The notes: a model not told the origin generated them from the letters alone. Counted from the stretch's first letter, positions 1 through 11,590 are shown. The stretch is DNA of 64,000 nt from Phyllostachys edulis (GCA_036346405.1 CM070561.1:31156215-31220214), one strand, 5' to 3'. Translations and numbers: made by a program.

Positions 1-240
1 CCCTTGGGGTTGTCCGCTATCTTCGTTAAGAAGAAGGGCGGTGATTTTACGCGATGTAAGTTGATTACCGCCCACTTAATGAAGTGACGGTAAAGAACAA
101 GTATCCATTGCCCCGCATTGACGATCTCTTCGATCAATTAACCGGAGCAGAAGTTTTCTCCAAGATTGATTTGAGAGTGGGATATCATCGGGTTCGATTC
201 GACCGAGGATATTTCAAGACGGCATTCTCTACTCGCACTC
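1..240 (+). pseudogene. Ty3/gypsy reverse transcriptase fragment
   Basis: Remnant of the N-terminal part of a gypsy reverse transcriptase. Frame 1 opens with the AIFVKKK motif. After a stop near 90 the match continues in another frame with VKNKYPLPRIDDLFDQL, then FSKIDL, which is the first catalytic-Asp region of plant chromovirus RT. The match stops near 240 (KTAFSTRT), before the second catalytic motif (xxDD). It is cut by the window edge on the left, is frameshifted, and cannot encode an active enzyme. The clade (Tekay/Del-like) is inferred from the motif wording only. Confidence 0.85.
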
Positions 241-810
241 AATTCACAAAATTTCAGTACATAACTCCTACAAAATATCAAAGAAAATACATGAAGAGTG
301 GATTTCTTAACTCAGACTAGGTCGGAAACAAAAGAAAATTTGATTGGTGCTACTGGTTAGGGTTTTCAATATCTGAAGCTTTTTTTTGCCGGGGGGATAA
401 AGTAAGCAAGGCCAAAAATCGGCCAATTTTGGCCAAAATTTCCATTTTTTTATTTTTTCTGATTTTAAATTTAAAAAATCATGCAAATTCGTTTTTTTAC
501 AAAATTCAATCAAACCGAAATTTTTGAACCTTGTTTCGATTCCTACCCCTGGTAGCACCAAAATTTCTGATTTTAAGCCGAAATTCAGAAACCTGCTACT
601 GGTAGCTCAAAGAAGCTTCTTCTGCTGCCCAACACGAACTGAAAAACCCCACATGATGTGCATACGACTTATAGAACTATTCTACAGCCTCTATATCTTT
701 AAATAATTTCATCCCTATAGCAGGCTTCAATTCCTCCTCACACTCAGGTGTAAATAGGAAGGCTTAAGGCTTGCTTTCTTTTTGCGCAAGGGGTGGGGGG
801 CTGTATTTGA
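241..810. other. AT-rich stretch, no recognised gene
   Basis: AT-rich sequence with short open frames that do not resemble any protein I know. A phrase on the pattern 'cctggtagc/ctactggtagct' recurs near 548-605, which suggests old repeat sequence. Nothing supports a gene here. Confidence 0.4.
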
Positions 811-1263
811 GCAAAAGAATGTTCCTGCATTTGCAAGCTGTCGACTGATTCCATCACAGCACATACGTGTACATGAGAAGCCTTTCACAAGCACGAAGCA
901 CACATTTCCAATGTATAGAGGCGCAACAAAAATCACTATTGTCAGACTATTTTCTTTTAATTGTCGCACAAAGTTCTTGTTCTATCGTGTTGCACTAATG
1001 TGATACCCGTATGTATTGATTCACTTTATGTGTTAAAGGAAAATATTATTTCTGTAAGGTTTGGGGTTCCGTTGCAATGCACGGGCATCCTACTAGTTTC
1101 ATATTAAAGTCAAATGACTTTATAAAGTTGCTCTTTAAATGGTAATATCTTTATGGCAAATAAAACCCGCTTTAAGCAAAACAAACTAGACATGACAACC
1201 ATCATTTGATATTGCTTGCGTGTCTTATTACCTTTTCTATAAAGTCTTGCGGAGCATATTCAT
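811..1263. repeat. Tandem duplication, copy 1 (about 453 bp)
   Basis: This unit begins at 'gcaaaagaatgttc' and ends at 'gagcatattc', where copy 2 starts with the same words. Copy 2 is split: 1264-1360 and 4254-4646. The copies stay closely similar over the whole length, including sequence beyond the Helitron end they contain, so the duplication came after that Helitron insertion. Confidence 0.8.
1069..1097 (+). mobile_element. Helitron 3' terminus (copy 1)
   Basis: A GC-rich palindrome (CCGT...ACGG, 1069-1084) is followed 8 nt later by CTAGT (1093-1097), with T immediately after. This matches the Helitron 3' rule: hairpin, then CTRRT, insertion between A and T. The 'gttgcaa-gcacgggca' wording is common at grass Helitron ends. 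I could not identify the 5' TC end, so the element's length is unknown. Confidence 0.7.
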
Positions 1264-1360
1264 CAAAAGAATGTTCATTCGCGCAATCCTGTATTTGCAA
1301 GTTGTCAACTGATTCCATCACTACACATACGTGTACATGAGAAGCCTTTCACAAGCACAA
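1264..1360. repeat. Tandem duplication, copy 2, left part
   Basis: Matches 811-892 with a few substitutions and a short insertion near 1276. It is interrupted at 1361 by the MULE and continues at 4254. The last nine bases (1352-1360, caagcacaa) are the left target-site duplication of that MULE. Confidence 0.75.
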
Positions 1361-1954
1361 GAGTTTTTGGCCGTATTGGCATGTTTTTACGTCAAATTTG
1401 CAGAAATAGCACCCGTCGCATGGTATTTGCAAAAATAGCACAAGCTACCACACGGCCACCGCGCAAAAATAACGTGTGGGTGACACGTCGGGGCAGACAC
1501 GATGCCGGGGCAACACATCGGGGCAGACACGACGCCGAGGCGACACGTCAGGGGCCACCGCACGGCCACCGTGTTGAGACGCCACCGCACGGCCATCATG
1601 CGGATACGCCACCGCACGCCACCATGCGGACTCCAATGATTAGCATTGTAATTAGCGATTTCTCTCTCCTTGTGAATAGTGATATTTGTAGGAATTTTTA
1701 AATATAGAAAATGAGCTCAATAAATTATAAAATGTTTTGTGGAGCCTCCCGACACAATGTACTCACTTTTTTAATTTTTTCATAATTTTATTCACTTTGA
1801 ATTTTTCTCGTAATTTCATTTAAGTATACTATTTGTAGGAATTTCTAAATATAGAAAATGAGCTACAAAAATTATGAATTTTGTTTTGAAGGCTCCTTAC
1901 ATAGTAGACTTGATTGTGTAATATTTCAAAAAATTTATATTTGTTCTAAAATTG

Positions 1955-3017
1955 TGATGCGGATCAATCTCGAGACGAGATTAAATCCGTGGGTTGCCCG
2001 ATCTTTCACGGTGGAAATTCTCGAACAAATATGTGGAGCATGAATTGCAGGACGCAACTCGCACTTGGATAGATAAATCTCACACCCGCGTACACCTTAG
2101 TACACGAACGAGAAATAGGGATCAAAGATCCAACGAGTAACTCCTAGCACCACAGCTAGAAACCCTCTCGCCAAAATGAAATCCGATGTTGGAATTCACA
2201 AGAACACACATAAAAGAGGGATGAACCCTAACGGCCGAAGGCCAACACACACACGTGTTTTAATTCATAACTCAAACTTCGACTCCTTTTACATGGCCCA
2301 CGACCCTTGGCTTATATAGCCGGCACACACGCACATCCGAACAAAACTCACGCTAGGACTCCACCAAAATTGACTAAGCTATCACATACGTGTTTATAAT
2401 GCACACGTTTACCAAACTCATTTAACTAACGTGATATGTGAACAACTAACTAACGTGATTTTGTGTTCACATGAAAAGCAACTAGGACTCACGTTGGTGT
2501 AGCACACGTCACATTACATGCAGGTGGGCCCCATCCAAGTGCACAAAGAGAAAGGAAGGAACACACTGATAGAAATAGAAACGAAGACGCGTCGATTGCT
2601 TGCCGTTTAAACTGATAATCTCCTTCTTTATCTCCTAAAATTGCTCTTGAAAACGTAGGGCAGAAAGACTCCTTTTGTGCTTGCCTGTTTAGACTTCCTC
2701 CTAGATCGAACACCATCTGTTGCACACACACGCCTCCCTGGCTCGGCTCAAGCACAAGTACGCGCATAGCAGACACACCCGCATGGATCAGCTCATGTGT
2801 GCGGACACATGCACATGCATAGCTCGTCTCCATGCACAGCTTAAGCACACCATACATGCATGCAGTTTTCTTTTCTCGTTCGTGAACAGCATACGTGACG
2901 TCCTCATGCACTGCAGCAGTCTTGATAATATCATGCTCATTGTTATTGTCAATAATCTGTGCACAAGAATTATTAGAAACACAAATAATATTAGTAGACG
3001 GTATTTGCGCCGCATCA
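1955..3017 (-). mobile_element. Solo LTR inside the MULE left arm (copia-like guess)
   Basis: This 1063-bp block starts TGATGCGG and ends CCGCATCA (TG...CA with an 8-bp inverted end). It is flanked by a perfect 5-bp duplication, aattg, at 1950-1954 and 3018-3022. Removing it restores continuity of the MULE inverted repeat, which proves it is an insertion. On the minus strand a TATA-like TATATAAG (about 2311-2318) sits upstream of a leader-like region, so I assign minus orientation. The 179-codon open frame inside it (2489-3028, minus) resembles no known protein and I do not call it. Confidence 0.8.
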
Positions 3018-3092
3018 AATTGTCTCAAAAATTTAGGGTTTAGGTCTCAAAAAATTGGATTGTAGGTTTCAGAACTTAGGGTTTCATGAATT

Positions 3093-3334
3093 CCCACACA
3101 AAGTACTCCTAATAGAATAGGCTTAATCATATACTGGCACAGCATTTCGAGACAAGGAGTGTCGACATTTCCAATGGAGTGCAATGTAACTTTTCATACA
3201 TAAAATTAACATTTCATGTGTTACAAGCATTACATGATACACGTGCGGGTTTATTGCAATCAGGATGAAGGAGGAGGGGGGTATTATCACATGTACCTAA
3301 TTAAGCCTATTTAGTTAGGAGTACTTTGTGTGGG
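3093..3334. mobile_element. MITE with ~35-bp inverted ends
   Basis: The left end begins cccacacaaagtactcctaa and the right end is its reverse complement. Inversion continues through 'taggcttaat'. Total length is 242 bp. No target duplication is obvious, so the superfamily is not assigned. It lies in the loop of the MULE. Confidence 0.65.
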
Positions 3335-3450
3335 ATAATCGATACCCCGATTAAGCCCCCATGATTGCCGACGTGTTAGCCTCATAATGAGTGACATGTT
3401 GTGAAGCATGTAGTTATTTAGTGAAGTGAGAACTGGCTACATATCAAAAA

Positions 3451-3646
3451 GGTTGTAGCTCAGGTTCTCTCAATGCGAACTGTCCATGGAATCTGCACAA
3501 ACGTGGAATACTTAGTGGAATCTACATTTAGAGAACGCTTATGTCCCACGCTTACTACTGCAAACCTTGTGTAGATTCCACTAAGTATCCCACGTTTGTG
3601 TAGATTCCATGGACAGTTCGCATTGAGAGAACCTGTACTACAATCC
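3451..3646. repeat. Near-perfect hairpin (foldback) of about 196 bp
   Basis: The arms around 3461-3524 and 3572-3634 are nearly exact reverse complements ('ggttctctcaatgcgaac...' and its inverse), separated by about 45 bases. The outer edge merges into the right MULE inverted repeat. It could be a small foldback element or a locally inverted duplication. Confidence 0.7.
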
Positions 3647-4253
3647 AAATTTTCGAGATCTAAACCCTAAATTTTTTAGACAATTTTAGAATACATATAA
3701 AATTTTAGAAATATTACACAATCAATTCCACTGTGTAAGGAGCATTCAAAACAAAATTCATAATTTTTTGAGCTCATTTTCTATATTTAGAAATTCCTAC
3801 AAACAATATACTTAAATGAAATTGTGAGAAAATTCAAAGCGAATAAAATTATAAAAAAATTACACAAGCGAGTACACTATGTCAGGAGGCTCCACAAACA
3901 ATTCATAATTTTTTGAGCTCATTAGCTATATTTAAAAATTCCTACAAACATCACTATTCATGAGGAGAGAGAAATCGCTAATTACAACGCTAATTAAACG
4001 CAAATCATTGGAGTCCGCATGGCGACCATGCGGTGGCGTATCCACACGGCGTCTGTGCGGTGGCGTCTTCGTACGACAGTCGTGTAGTGGCCCCTGACGT
4101 GTCACCCGGCGTCGTCACCGCCTCAACATGTCGCCCCCATGTTATTTTCGTGCGGTGGCCGTGCGGTAGCGCGTGCTATTTTTGCAAATACCATGCACTG
4201 GATGCTATTTCCACAAATTCGACCTAAAAATGTGCCAATATGGCCAAAAAGTC

Positions 4254-4646
4254 CAAGCACGAAGCACACATTTCCAATGTACAGAGGCGCAACAAAAATC
4301 ACTATTGTCAAACTATTTTCTTTTAATTGTCGCACAAGGTTCTTATTCTATCGTGTTGAACTAATGTGATGCCCGTATGTATCACCCTTTTTTAATTGCT
4401 TGATTGACTTTATGTGTTCAAGGAAAATATTATTTCGGTAAGGTTTGGGGTTCCGTTGCAACACACGGGCATCCTACTAGTTTCATATTAAAGTCAAATG
4501 ACTTTATAAAGTTGCTCTTTAAATGGTAATATCTCTATGGCAAATAAAACCCGCTTTAAGCAAAAGAAACTAGACAGGACAACCATCATTTGATATAGCT
4601 TGTGTGTCTTATTACCTTTTCTATAAAGTCTTGTGGAGCATATTCT
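4254..4646. repeat. Tandem duplication, copy 2, right part
   Basis: Matches 885-1263 closely and contains the second Helitron end. The similarity to copy 1 stops at 'gagcatattc', after which single-copy sequence begins. Confidence 0.8.
4453..4481 (+). mobile_element. Helitron 3' terminus (copy 2)
   Basis: Same arrangement as at 1069-1097: CCGT...ACGG at 4453-4468 and CTAGT at 4477-4481, followed by T. The loop side of the hairpin has changed (gca to aca), so the inner stem is weaker than in copy 1. Confidence 0.65.
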
Positions 4647-5265
4647 TGTACTCACCATTGCTAGCTTGTTGAATATTTGTTAGAGCACGGAATTGAAGAC
4701 CCTATGTTCGACTACTCTTATGCCGTGGGTTTTGGAGATGACAATAGTGTCGAATTCTAGGGTGTTAACCTAGTCGGTTGCCCATGTGTTATGGCACACC
4801 ACGTGGGTTATTTATCCTTATTTACTGTTTATTTCCGTTGCAAGTACTCTTAATTGTGATCTATTTGGCCGGTCGGTCAAGTTGTGTAAAACTCGATCTT
4901 AATGGGCTATGTTCAACTGCTTAATATTATGTGTTACTCTGTTTTATTTACTCATGTATGGATGTAATGTAATGTTGTAATATATGTGTGCTAACAACTG
5001 ATCATGTGACTAGAATGATGTACACATAAGATTCAGAATTGAATTTCTGGGGTTCAGCAAGTGAGGACTTGAACCCAAGACCTCAACAATCACTAGGGCA
5101 CATGAGTGTCCACTTACAAGAGTATTATAAAACGCAAATGAAATAATTTGATTAATTATCCTAACTTGACTAGCTAGTTTTGTGTTGTAAGTTTATATTT
5201 TATTTTCATAAAAACAAATAATGTTTCCTAAAAATAACAGACTTCACTAGCGACATACTAGGAAT
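4647..5265. other. No recognised gene
   Basis: Low-complexity AT-rich sequence. A minus-strand GGTTCAAGTCC-like box near 5065-5075 resembles the B box of tRNA-derived SINEs, but I could not place a convincing A box. Nothing else is seen. Confidence 0.35.
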
Positions 5266-5698
5266 TAGGAGTGTCAACGGATCAAATACGAATCGAATAG
5301 TGGTCTTCCTATATTCGTATTCGTATTTTCTAAACGAATATGAATTCTAATTGAATGTTGTAACGAATGCGAATACGAATCGAATACCTACTCAATTAGA
5401 TCAGATTCGGATATCCTCATAACTTGCGTAATGACAAGATATTTATGATACTTTATCCTCGTACATAACACAATCATTCTAGTTTATGTATTCCATCTAA
5501 AAACATGAATTCACATTAAACTAAAAATACTCATGTAACTAATAAGCCACCCTACAATAAAATATGTATATTGTTTTATCGAATTTGAATACGAATACGA
5601 ATAGGGGAGAAATTGTTAATCACATGGAGAAATCTAAGTCACATTAGTATCCTATTGAATACGGTAGTCGGATAATTCGTATCCGATTGACACCCCTA
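5266..5698. mobile_element. hAT-type MITE, 433 bp
   Basis: Terminal inverted repeats TAGGAGTGTCAAC and TAGGGGTGTCAAT fit the hAT pattern. The flanks carry an 8-bp duplication, ctaggaat (5258-5265) and ctagaaat (5699-5706), with one mismatch. The inside is rich in 'gaatacgaat' words near both ends, which may be subterminal repeats. There is no coding frame, so it is non-autonomous. Confidence 0.8.
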
Positions 5699-5769
5699 CT
5701 AGAAATCTGTTGGAAGTTCAAAGGAATTATCCTATAGCGTGCAAAATTCTTGTAAAATTGCAAAGGATG

Positions 5770-5850
5770 GTGGCTGCTGACTAGCTCAATCGGCATGTTA
5801 CACCATATCTTATTGCAAAAGGCAACTGTTCAAGCCCTACTGTAAGAGCG
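5770..5850 (+). repeat. tRNA-derived SINE-like head
   Basis: TAGCTCAATCGG at 5782-5793 fits the A box of a polymerase III promoter. GTTCAAGCCC at 5828-5837 fits the B box, at a tRNA-like spacing. The flanking sequence does not fold as a tRNA and no poly(A) tail is clear, so this is a weak SINE call rather than a tRNA gene. Confidence 0.35.
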
Positions 5851-6975
5851 GGATCTAATGTGATTGTGGCCTAATCTTTCGAAAGGTAGTGATATATCGA
5901 TTGTAGAGAACACGACATTGATAATCCAAAGGCTCTGACCAAAATGGATCGAACCCCTCGCAATCACTACACCACTGCTCCGATGGTTATAAACCGTGCC
6001 AAACGCGGTTGACCTCGCCAAGAAGGCTATCTCCTGCAAGCGAATCGAGAATACAAGCAAGAGAGTAGAAGATGCAATCTGAAATTGTATTGCGAATAAT
6101 GATTAAGCTCACAAAGTCAGGGTTCCTCAAACCGAACGTGTGGCGAAACTGCTATGCAGAATAATATAAAAAAAGAAACCCACCAAAACTAAGGGATGGC
6201 AGCCACTATGTAAAGGAGGAAGAGGGAGGGGCGGCAGCACTGTTCATGTGTGAATAGTGCCATGTGAACAGTACCCCAAACCCTAAGTGACCGACCATAT
6301 GGGCTACATGGGCCAAATATGACCATTAGAAAGTTTGACTCAAACTAACCCTTAAGGGAATTCGGATACAAGCCTTGTAGGCTAAGGAAAGGTGGCACAG
6401 CACCAAGTAGAGGGTAGTCGAAACTCTTTGAGTTGGAGGCCACAAATTCTTCATCTCCTTTAGGGTGGCTTTAAAGTCCTAACTAGAATTGTAGCCATTG
6501 TTATTGTCTTCTCCTTCCTTGATGCACATCAACTCCTGGCTGTCTATTCCTAGATTCCTAAGCAAAGGAAATTATCTCCATTAGGCAGCATCATAGAGTT
6601 CTTAAATAATACACTCAGCCCTAGAAACAAATTTACCTAATAATTGAGTTAACGAGTATGTGCCCGAGTAATTAGACCTTGCACATCATTCATGGCAGCA
6701 GCAAAAGGAGTGTTCATATCAGTAGAAGTGATATCCTCATCAGGATCACTCCAGAGATGTAGGATCAGTTGGCCCCCAACTTTTTCGTCAAAGCTAGTTA
6801 TAAAGAAATTGCAAAAGTGTTCCTAACACAACACCATCCAAAGAAATACATAATCACACATTTTACTCCATAGGGTTTAAGTTCTAGCCCCGCGAGAGTG
6901 GGTTTATTTAATGATTTTCAGGAGATTATGTGATATTTTAGTCGCTAAGCTAAAGATAACTATGAGAATTACCAG
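5851..6975. other. No recognised gene; probable old repeat
   Basis: About 1.1 kb without a supportable coding region. The 5850-6150 part reads like decayed LTR or transposon sequence, but neither ends nor a target duplication can be shown. Confidence 0.3.
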
Positions 6976-6985
6976 CTCTAAAGGG

Positions 6986-7368
6986 GAACTTTTTTATTAT
7001 TTAACCTTTTTTAAAATTTTATTTTAAAATTAACCTTCCGCGCACTTTATTTCCAATTCTGAACCCTTTGGTCACACCACGGGTCGTGGTGTGACAAAAC
7101 AATACTATCACATGCTATAATAAGTCTCCAAAATAGCACTTTTTATCACGCCACTAGTTGTGTCGTGACAGTGTTGGTGTGACCAAACAACATGACGCCA
7201 CGCCATGCAGATGATGGCGTGACAAAGATTGCCCAGATCTGGTGGCGTGTGATGTTGTTTGGTGACGTCACGGGTGGTGGCGTGATAAAGGGATCAGAAT
7301 TAGAAATAAAGTGCGCGGGAGGTTAACTTTAAAATAAGATTTAAAAAAGGGTTAAATAAAAAAAATTC
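6986..7368. mobile_element. MULE-type MITE, 383 bp
   Basis: Inverted ends of about 100 bp: the left reads gaactttttt-attatttaacc and the right is the inverse of ggaatttttttt-atttaaccc. Both then continue into 'cgcgcactttattt'. It is flanked by a perfect 10-bp repeat, ctctaaaggg (6976-6985 and 7369-7378), which fits a 9-10 bp Mutator-type target duplication. The centre has repeated 'ggcgtga' words. A related copy lies at 42426-42729. Confidence 0.75.
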
Positions 7369-7378
7369 CTCTAAAGGG

Positions 7379-7696
7379 ATTCGTGTGAAATAGTAGTTGC
7401 AATCAGCCCAGTAAACAAATAGCGTTCTAGAAGATTCTAGACTGTGTTGCGTCAAGATCAAGAAGATCCCTGGCCCTGTTGGCAAGTTTGACACCACATA
7501 CACATCGCCTTTCTTTTCCCACTTACCCCAGAAGACTCTCACCCTTGGATCTCAATCCAACGGCCGAAAGACCCACTTCTGATCAACCAAACAGCGGTGG
7601 AATTGGAAACGTGGAGGTGGCCAACCGGCCGACTCCCCTCCGCTTCCTTCCAGAAAGCTCTTCTTTTTTTGTTTCTTTTCCTCCCAGGCGACGCGG
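7379..7696 (+). promoter_or_regulatory. Promoter and 5' leader region of the HIG1-domain gene
   Basis: The 300 bp upstream of the start codon, bounded by the MITE at 7378. The last 130 bases are CT- and GC-rich with a leader-like character. I see no unambiguous TATA box, so the transcription start is not placed. The MITE therefore sits within about 320 bp of the coding start. Confidence 0.4.
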
Positions 7697-10577
7697 ATGG
7701 AGAAGAGCTCTGGCGACGCCGCGGGAGGCAGCGTGGCGCCGCCGCAACTGGAGGAGTTCCAGTTTGAGGGCAAGAAGCCCGTCAAGAACCCCTTCGTCCC
7801 CATCGGTACGCGCCTCTCCCTGCGCGCGCGCCGCGCGTGGCCCTCGCTAGTTTCTTGAGTTCTTGGGGAACTGGTAGGATCGATCGCCTTGACCTAGATT
7901 TTGCCACGTTGGTGTTGTCTTGGAAGATTCGGGTCGAATGGTTGGTGACTGGTTCTTAGGCAGTGGGGATTGTGTTGTTTTAGGATTTTAAGATGGTGAT
8001 TCTTGGGATCTTTAGGCGTGTAAATTTTGAGTGGGAAATATAGGGATTTTTTTTCTAACGATCGTGTATTTTTGCTAAGACTAGTATTAAGCAAAAGCGC
8101 TTGACCGATTAGCAGATGTAAAGAGCTAAATGTGTCAAATCGGGTAAAATTTAATTATCGCTGACGCGCTGTGCTCATATGCTTATATAGATCATGATAT
8201 CTAGGTGTTTTTCTTTTTGTCAATGTCTGACATGTTGGCAAGAGTATCAGTTCTTGCGCTGCGTACATTGCTTTACATATTCAGTGGAAACTGCTCTATT
8301 ATGAATTGGTGAAAGTGAGAAACTTTCCTTTTAGTTGAGATGGTATGCCAAAGCCCATTCTGTCGCCTTCTTGCATGCATAAGTAGATTGAATATTTTGT
8401 TTCATCAGCTTCCAGCTTCCAAACATTTTTTTTTCTAACACAGCTCAGCATTGGATTTCGTTAGCATGAATTGGGTTGGATAGTGCAATTGAAGGCGGTT
8501 TGGATGGAGGGCAACATTCCGATGATGTTTAGGATTCTCTCAAATTTTCGTGTGGAACATGCACACTTAAAATATTTATGGATAATTGGATGCAGACTAT
8601 AGAGTATTAGAGTCACATGTCAGTGTACCAGAGAACTAAAAAGAAACAATTAGTTCTTGGGGGCCTCTATGAATGACTGCTATTGGGACCATTGTAAAGG
8701 TACAGAGTAGGATGATCCTATTTTTTTCATTCTATATGTGTGTAGTGTTTATTAACATCTGCTTTGTTCAATTTGAATGTGTGAAGCCGCTAACTAGCTT
8801 TAAGGCACACTGCCCTGTTATGGGTAATTTACCCTTTTCTGCTGTAATGCTTTTGTTTCACACTTTCACTGAGGTACGAGTCTAGGGGAGCAAACAAGCT
8901 GAGCCCAAGAGAGCTACCTTAGGATCCACTTGGCCCATTTACAGAATTCATCTGAGTTGAGCCAGCTCACTTTGGATGTGTGCAAGAAAAATATGCTCAG
9001 CAGTTAGAACCGCACATGTCCAAGCAACCCATGAGCTTGATTCTTAGAGGGTTCATATGTTTTTACTTCTTAATCTTATAGTCTGTGGTTACTTGGTACA
9101 TTATTCACTGAGTTCTACTTTCTGAAGCCATTTAAACTCAAAGTCATTGAGTTGGCTTCTCTAGTTTCCTTTTTTCCTGAGCCAGGGGAGAAACAAGTTG
9201 GCTTCCCAAGTAACTTACATTTAATGTTTTCAATATATGTAAAGCGGGCTTGCCACTTGCTAGGGTGTATGAGAAGGGAGGCAGTGTTGCGGTCATTGAA
9301 CTATTTAGGGCTTGTTTGGTTCTCTTGCCTTGCCTAGCATTAGGTGAGGTATATCAAGGGAAATTAGAGGCTAGAGCTAAAGGTGCCTAAGGATGGCTAT
9401 GAGGAACTTTAGCTGGTTTAAGGCACGTGCAAACTGGCAAAAAAGCTCATTATGGGCTAGAATAAAAATTGATTCGATTACAGTAGTTAATTGGTTAAAA
9501 TTGAAATGGGTCAATTTGGAATGAAAAAAGTTTAATGAGCCTTGGCTCGATAGTGGCTCGTTAGCTCGCTTTTAAAATAACCACTTAAACAATAAATAAA
9601 ATGATTTTAAGTCGAACTATGTTAATTTCGAATGAAGCTTGATAATAGCTCGTTTTGCTCGATAGTCAGCCTCTTGCAGTGTGTATGCTTGGATTGGTGC
9701 TTATGGATAGGGAATAGATATTTAAGGATTCCTATGCATTAGAAAGGAGGACATGCAGCACCTCGATTAGCACATATTCTCTCTCCTTAAGCACCACTAC
9801 GAGCATCCACTTTGAAGATGCCCTTATAGGTTGAAGGATCCTAAGGATGACTTCCCTATTCTGGCTTGTATGTGAAGCTTGAAGCTTCTTCAAGAGGTGG
9901 ATATTCTAGAACTTACAACCTGATGTTTGTGAAACAATTTTGTCGCTGTTCAGCATATTGGACATCTACTACCTTTTAAGTTACAAATTATCAACTAGGC
10001 CTGACAGTATTGAACTATTGATGTACATGATTAGTAGCAAGTCCTATGAAATTTCAGAACACTTCCAGTTTTTGTCATGTCTTGCTTTGTTCAATTTTCA
10101 TTTAAACATTTCATAAACTTTTGCATGCCATACTTCATTTTCTGGATCCTGCAATCATGTTGTTTTGGTATGTATGTACTGAGTGCACGGTGTCAGTATT
10201 GGAATGAGCTATGAGTATGACGTTGCTCCATGTTTGCCCTTCCCTCTGCTGTTAACTAACTTTATCTGTGGCAAAGCAAATGGACACTTGACTGGGGATA
10301 CTATTTTCGGTGTTAATTATCTATGGTTAATTTCACCTTATTTCCTCACTAAAATTCCTCGATGTGTAATATGATGTGTGTTATTTCAGGTGCATTGGTC
10401 ACTGCAGGTGTTCTGACAGCCGGCCTGATCAGCTTCCGATATGGAAATTCTCAACTGGGTCAGAAACTGATGAGGGCCCGTGTGGTTGCCCAAGGCGCAA
10501 CGGTTGCTCTGATGATTGGCAGCGCATACTACTACGGTGACCAAATCAAGCTGTTCAAGAAAGGGTCTAGCCCATGA
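7697..10577 (+). CDS. HIG1 domain-containing protein (2 exons)
   Basis: Exons 7697-7805 and 10390-10577 join to 98 codons plus TGA. The donor is cg|gtacgc, the acceptor tttcag|gtgcat, and the split codon is GGT (Gly). The protein starts MEKSSGDAAGG and carries a KKPVKNPFVPIG block. The HIG1 core follows: one hydrophobic helix (GALVTAGVLTAGLISF), the polar QLGQKLMRARVVAQG segment, and a second helix (ATVALMIGSAYYYG). Length and two-helix layout match plant HIGD/Rcf1-type proteins of the mitochondrial inner membrane, which in yeast and animals stabilise cytochrome c oxidase supercomplexes. That role here is inferred from family membership. The start is chosen because it opens the conserved N-terminus. 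The gene faces the CTC1 3' end tail-to-tail. It appears intact. Confidence 0.9.
7806..10389 (+). other. Intron of the HIG1-domain gene (2584 bp)
   Basis: Canonical GT...AG ends, T-rich, no internal gene recognised. It includes a 'gggcttgtttgg' word near 9309 typical of grass MITE ends, but the partner end was not found. The intron is over 26 times longer than exon 1. Confidence 0.8.
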
Positions 10578-11590
10578 ACTAACTGGATAATGGTTTGTGG
10601 TGTATGGAATGCCATATATGTACTGAAGCTTCATCTGGGGTTCCGCTGTTTCTTTGCTCCCAATCATGGGGCTTAACCATGTCATTTTAGGCTTGGCATT
10701 GTCATAGCTAAGTAAAAACAACTTTGGCTCGATCACCTGGCTCAAGAAAAAAGCTTTTCTTTGTGGAATGAGATGCAGTTATGCGTCACGTCTTCCTGGT
10801 GTGTAATTTTGTTCTCATTAGGTTTGTCATCACTGATAAGAAATCAAGCTGAATTCTCAAGAAATTGCAACAGAGAGACTCACGGACTAGCACTTATGCT
10901 CCCATAGTTCATCAACAACTTGCAAGTTTTTGAACTTTGTACAAACCAGACCCATAACGGCTGCTTTCATTTCATTACGACTAAGAACAGTATTAAGTTG
11001 CTTATACCGCTATAAGCGATAGAAATCACGGTCCCGTGGGCATAAACATAAATATACAACAAAAGCCGTTCTTTCACCAGCATAATTTGGTAATTGCTGT
11101 ACTGTCTATACAAAGCATCATACTATCAACATAAACAATCCCAGTGGACGCAATCATCATATATGCCATCTTGTCCCCATTCCAACACAAAACAGATCCA
11201 CCTAATTGCAAAAGCCTGGAGTAGAATCAGCTAACATCACCCATCCATTTGATGCTCTCTGTTGCAACTGTACGGTAAATATAGACATATATCACCCTCC
11301 TATAAAAAAGAACCATATGTTCCCTAGTAGCATCACCGGACGATGGCGCCTCAATTCTGGAGACCTCATGGTTCTCGTTGCATACTTATCACAAAGCATA
11401 TGCAGCTGGCAAAAATGCTTTCGGTTCAGTGGTGCAGATCTCAGATAAGCAGTCCAGAACAAATATCAGCAAACTGGAAGTTACCGCCCTGACAGGTATA
11501 ATCTAGGGATCTCACTGTGTCTTCACTCTTCACACAGTGAACTGCTCCTGCCTCCCGCATACTTCACACTAAATTATCAGGAATGTGATA
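10578..11590. other. 3' flanks of two convergent genes
   Basis: Region between the HIG1-domain stop (10577, plus) and the CTC1 stop (11591, minus). It should hold both 3' UTRs. I see no separate gene. The plus UTR probably ends in the first 300 bases and the minus UTR occupies the other side, but no polyadenylation site is certain. Confidence 0.5.

Larger units (their letters stand above)
1361..4253. mobile_element. Long-TIR MULE (Mutator-like) element, non-autonomous, with nested insertions
   Basis: The ends are inverted repeats: the left begins gagtttttggcc and the right ends ggccaaaaagtc. They are flanked by a 9-bp target duplication, caagcacaa (1352-1360) and caagcacga (4254-4262), differing at one base. 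The uninterrupted duplicate copy near 890 shows the empty-site sequence, which confirms the boundaries. The terminal inverted repeats exceed 600 bp: left arm 1361-1954 resuming at 3018-3067 after a solo LTR, right arm 3641-4253. No transposase frame is visible, so it would need an enzyme from elsewhere. Confidence 0.85.

Noticed and set aside
2489..3028. 179-codon minus-strand open frame
   Set aside because: It lies across the end of a solo LTR whose limits are set by a perfect target duplication. No family match.
5782..5837. tRNA gene
   Set aside because: A and B boxes are present, but acceptor and anticodon stems do not pair. At most a SINE head.
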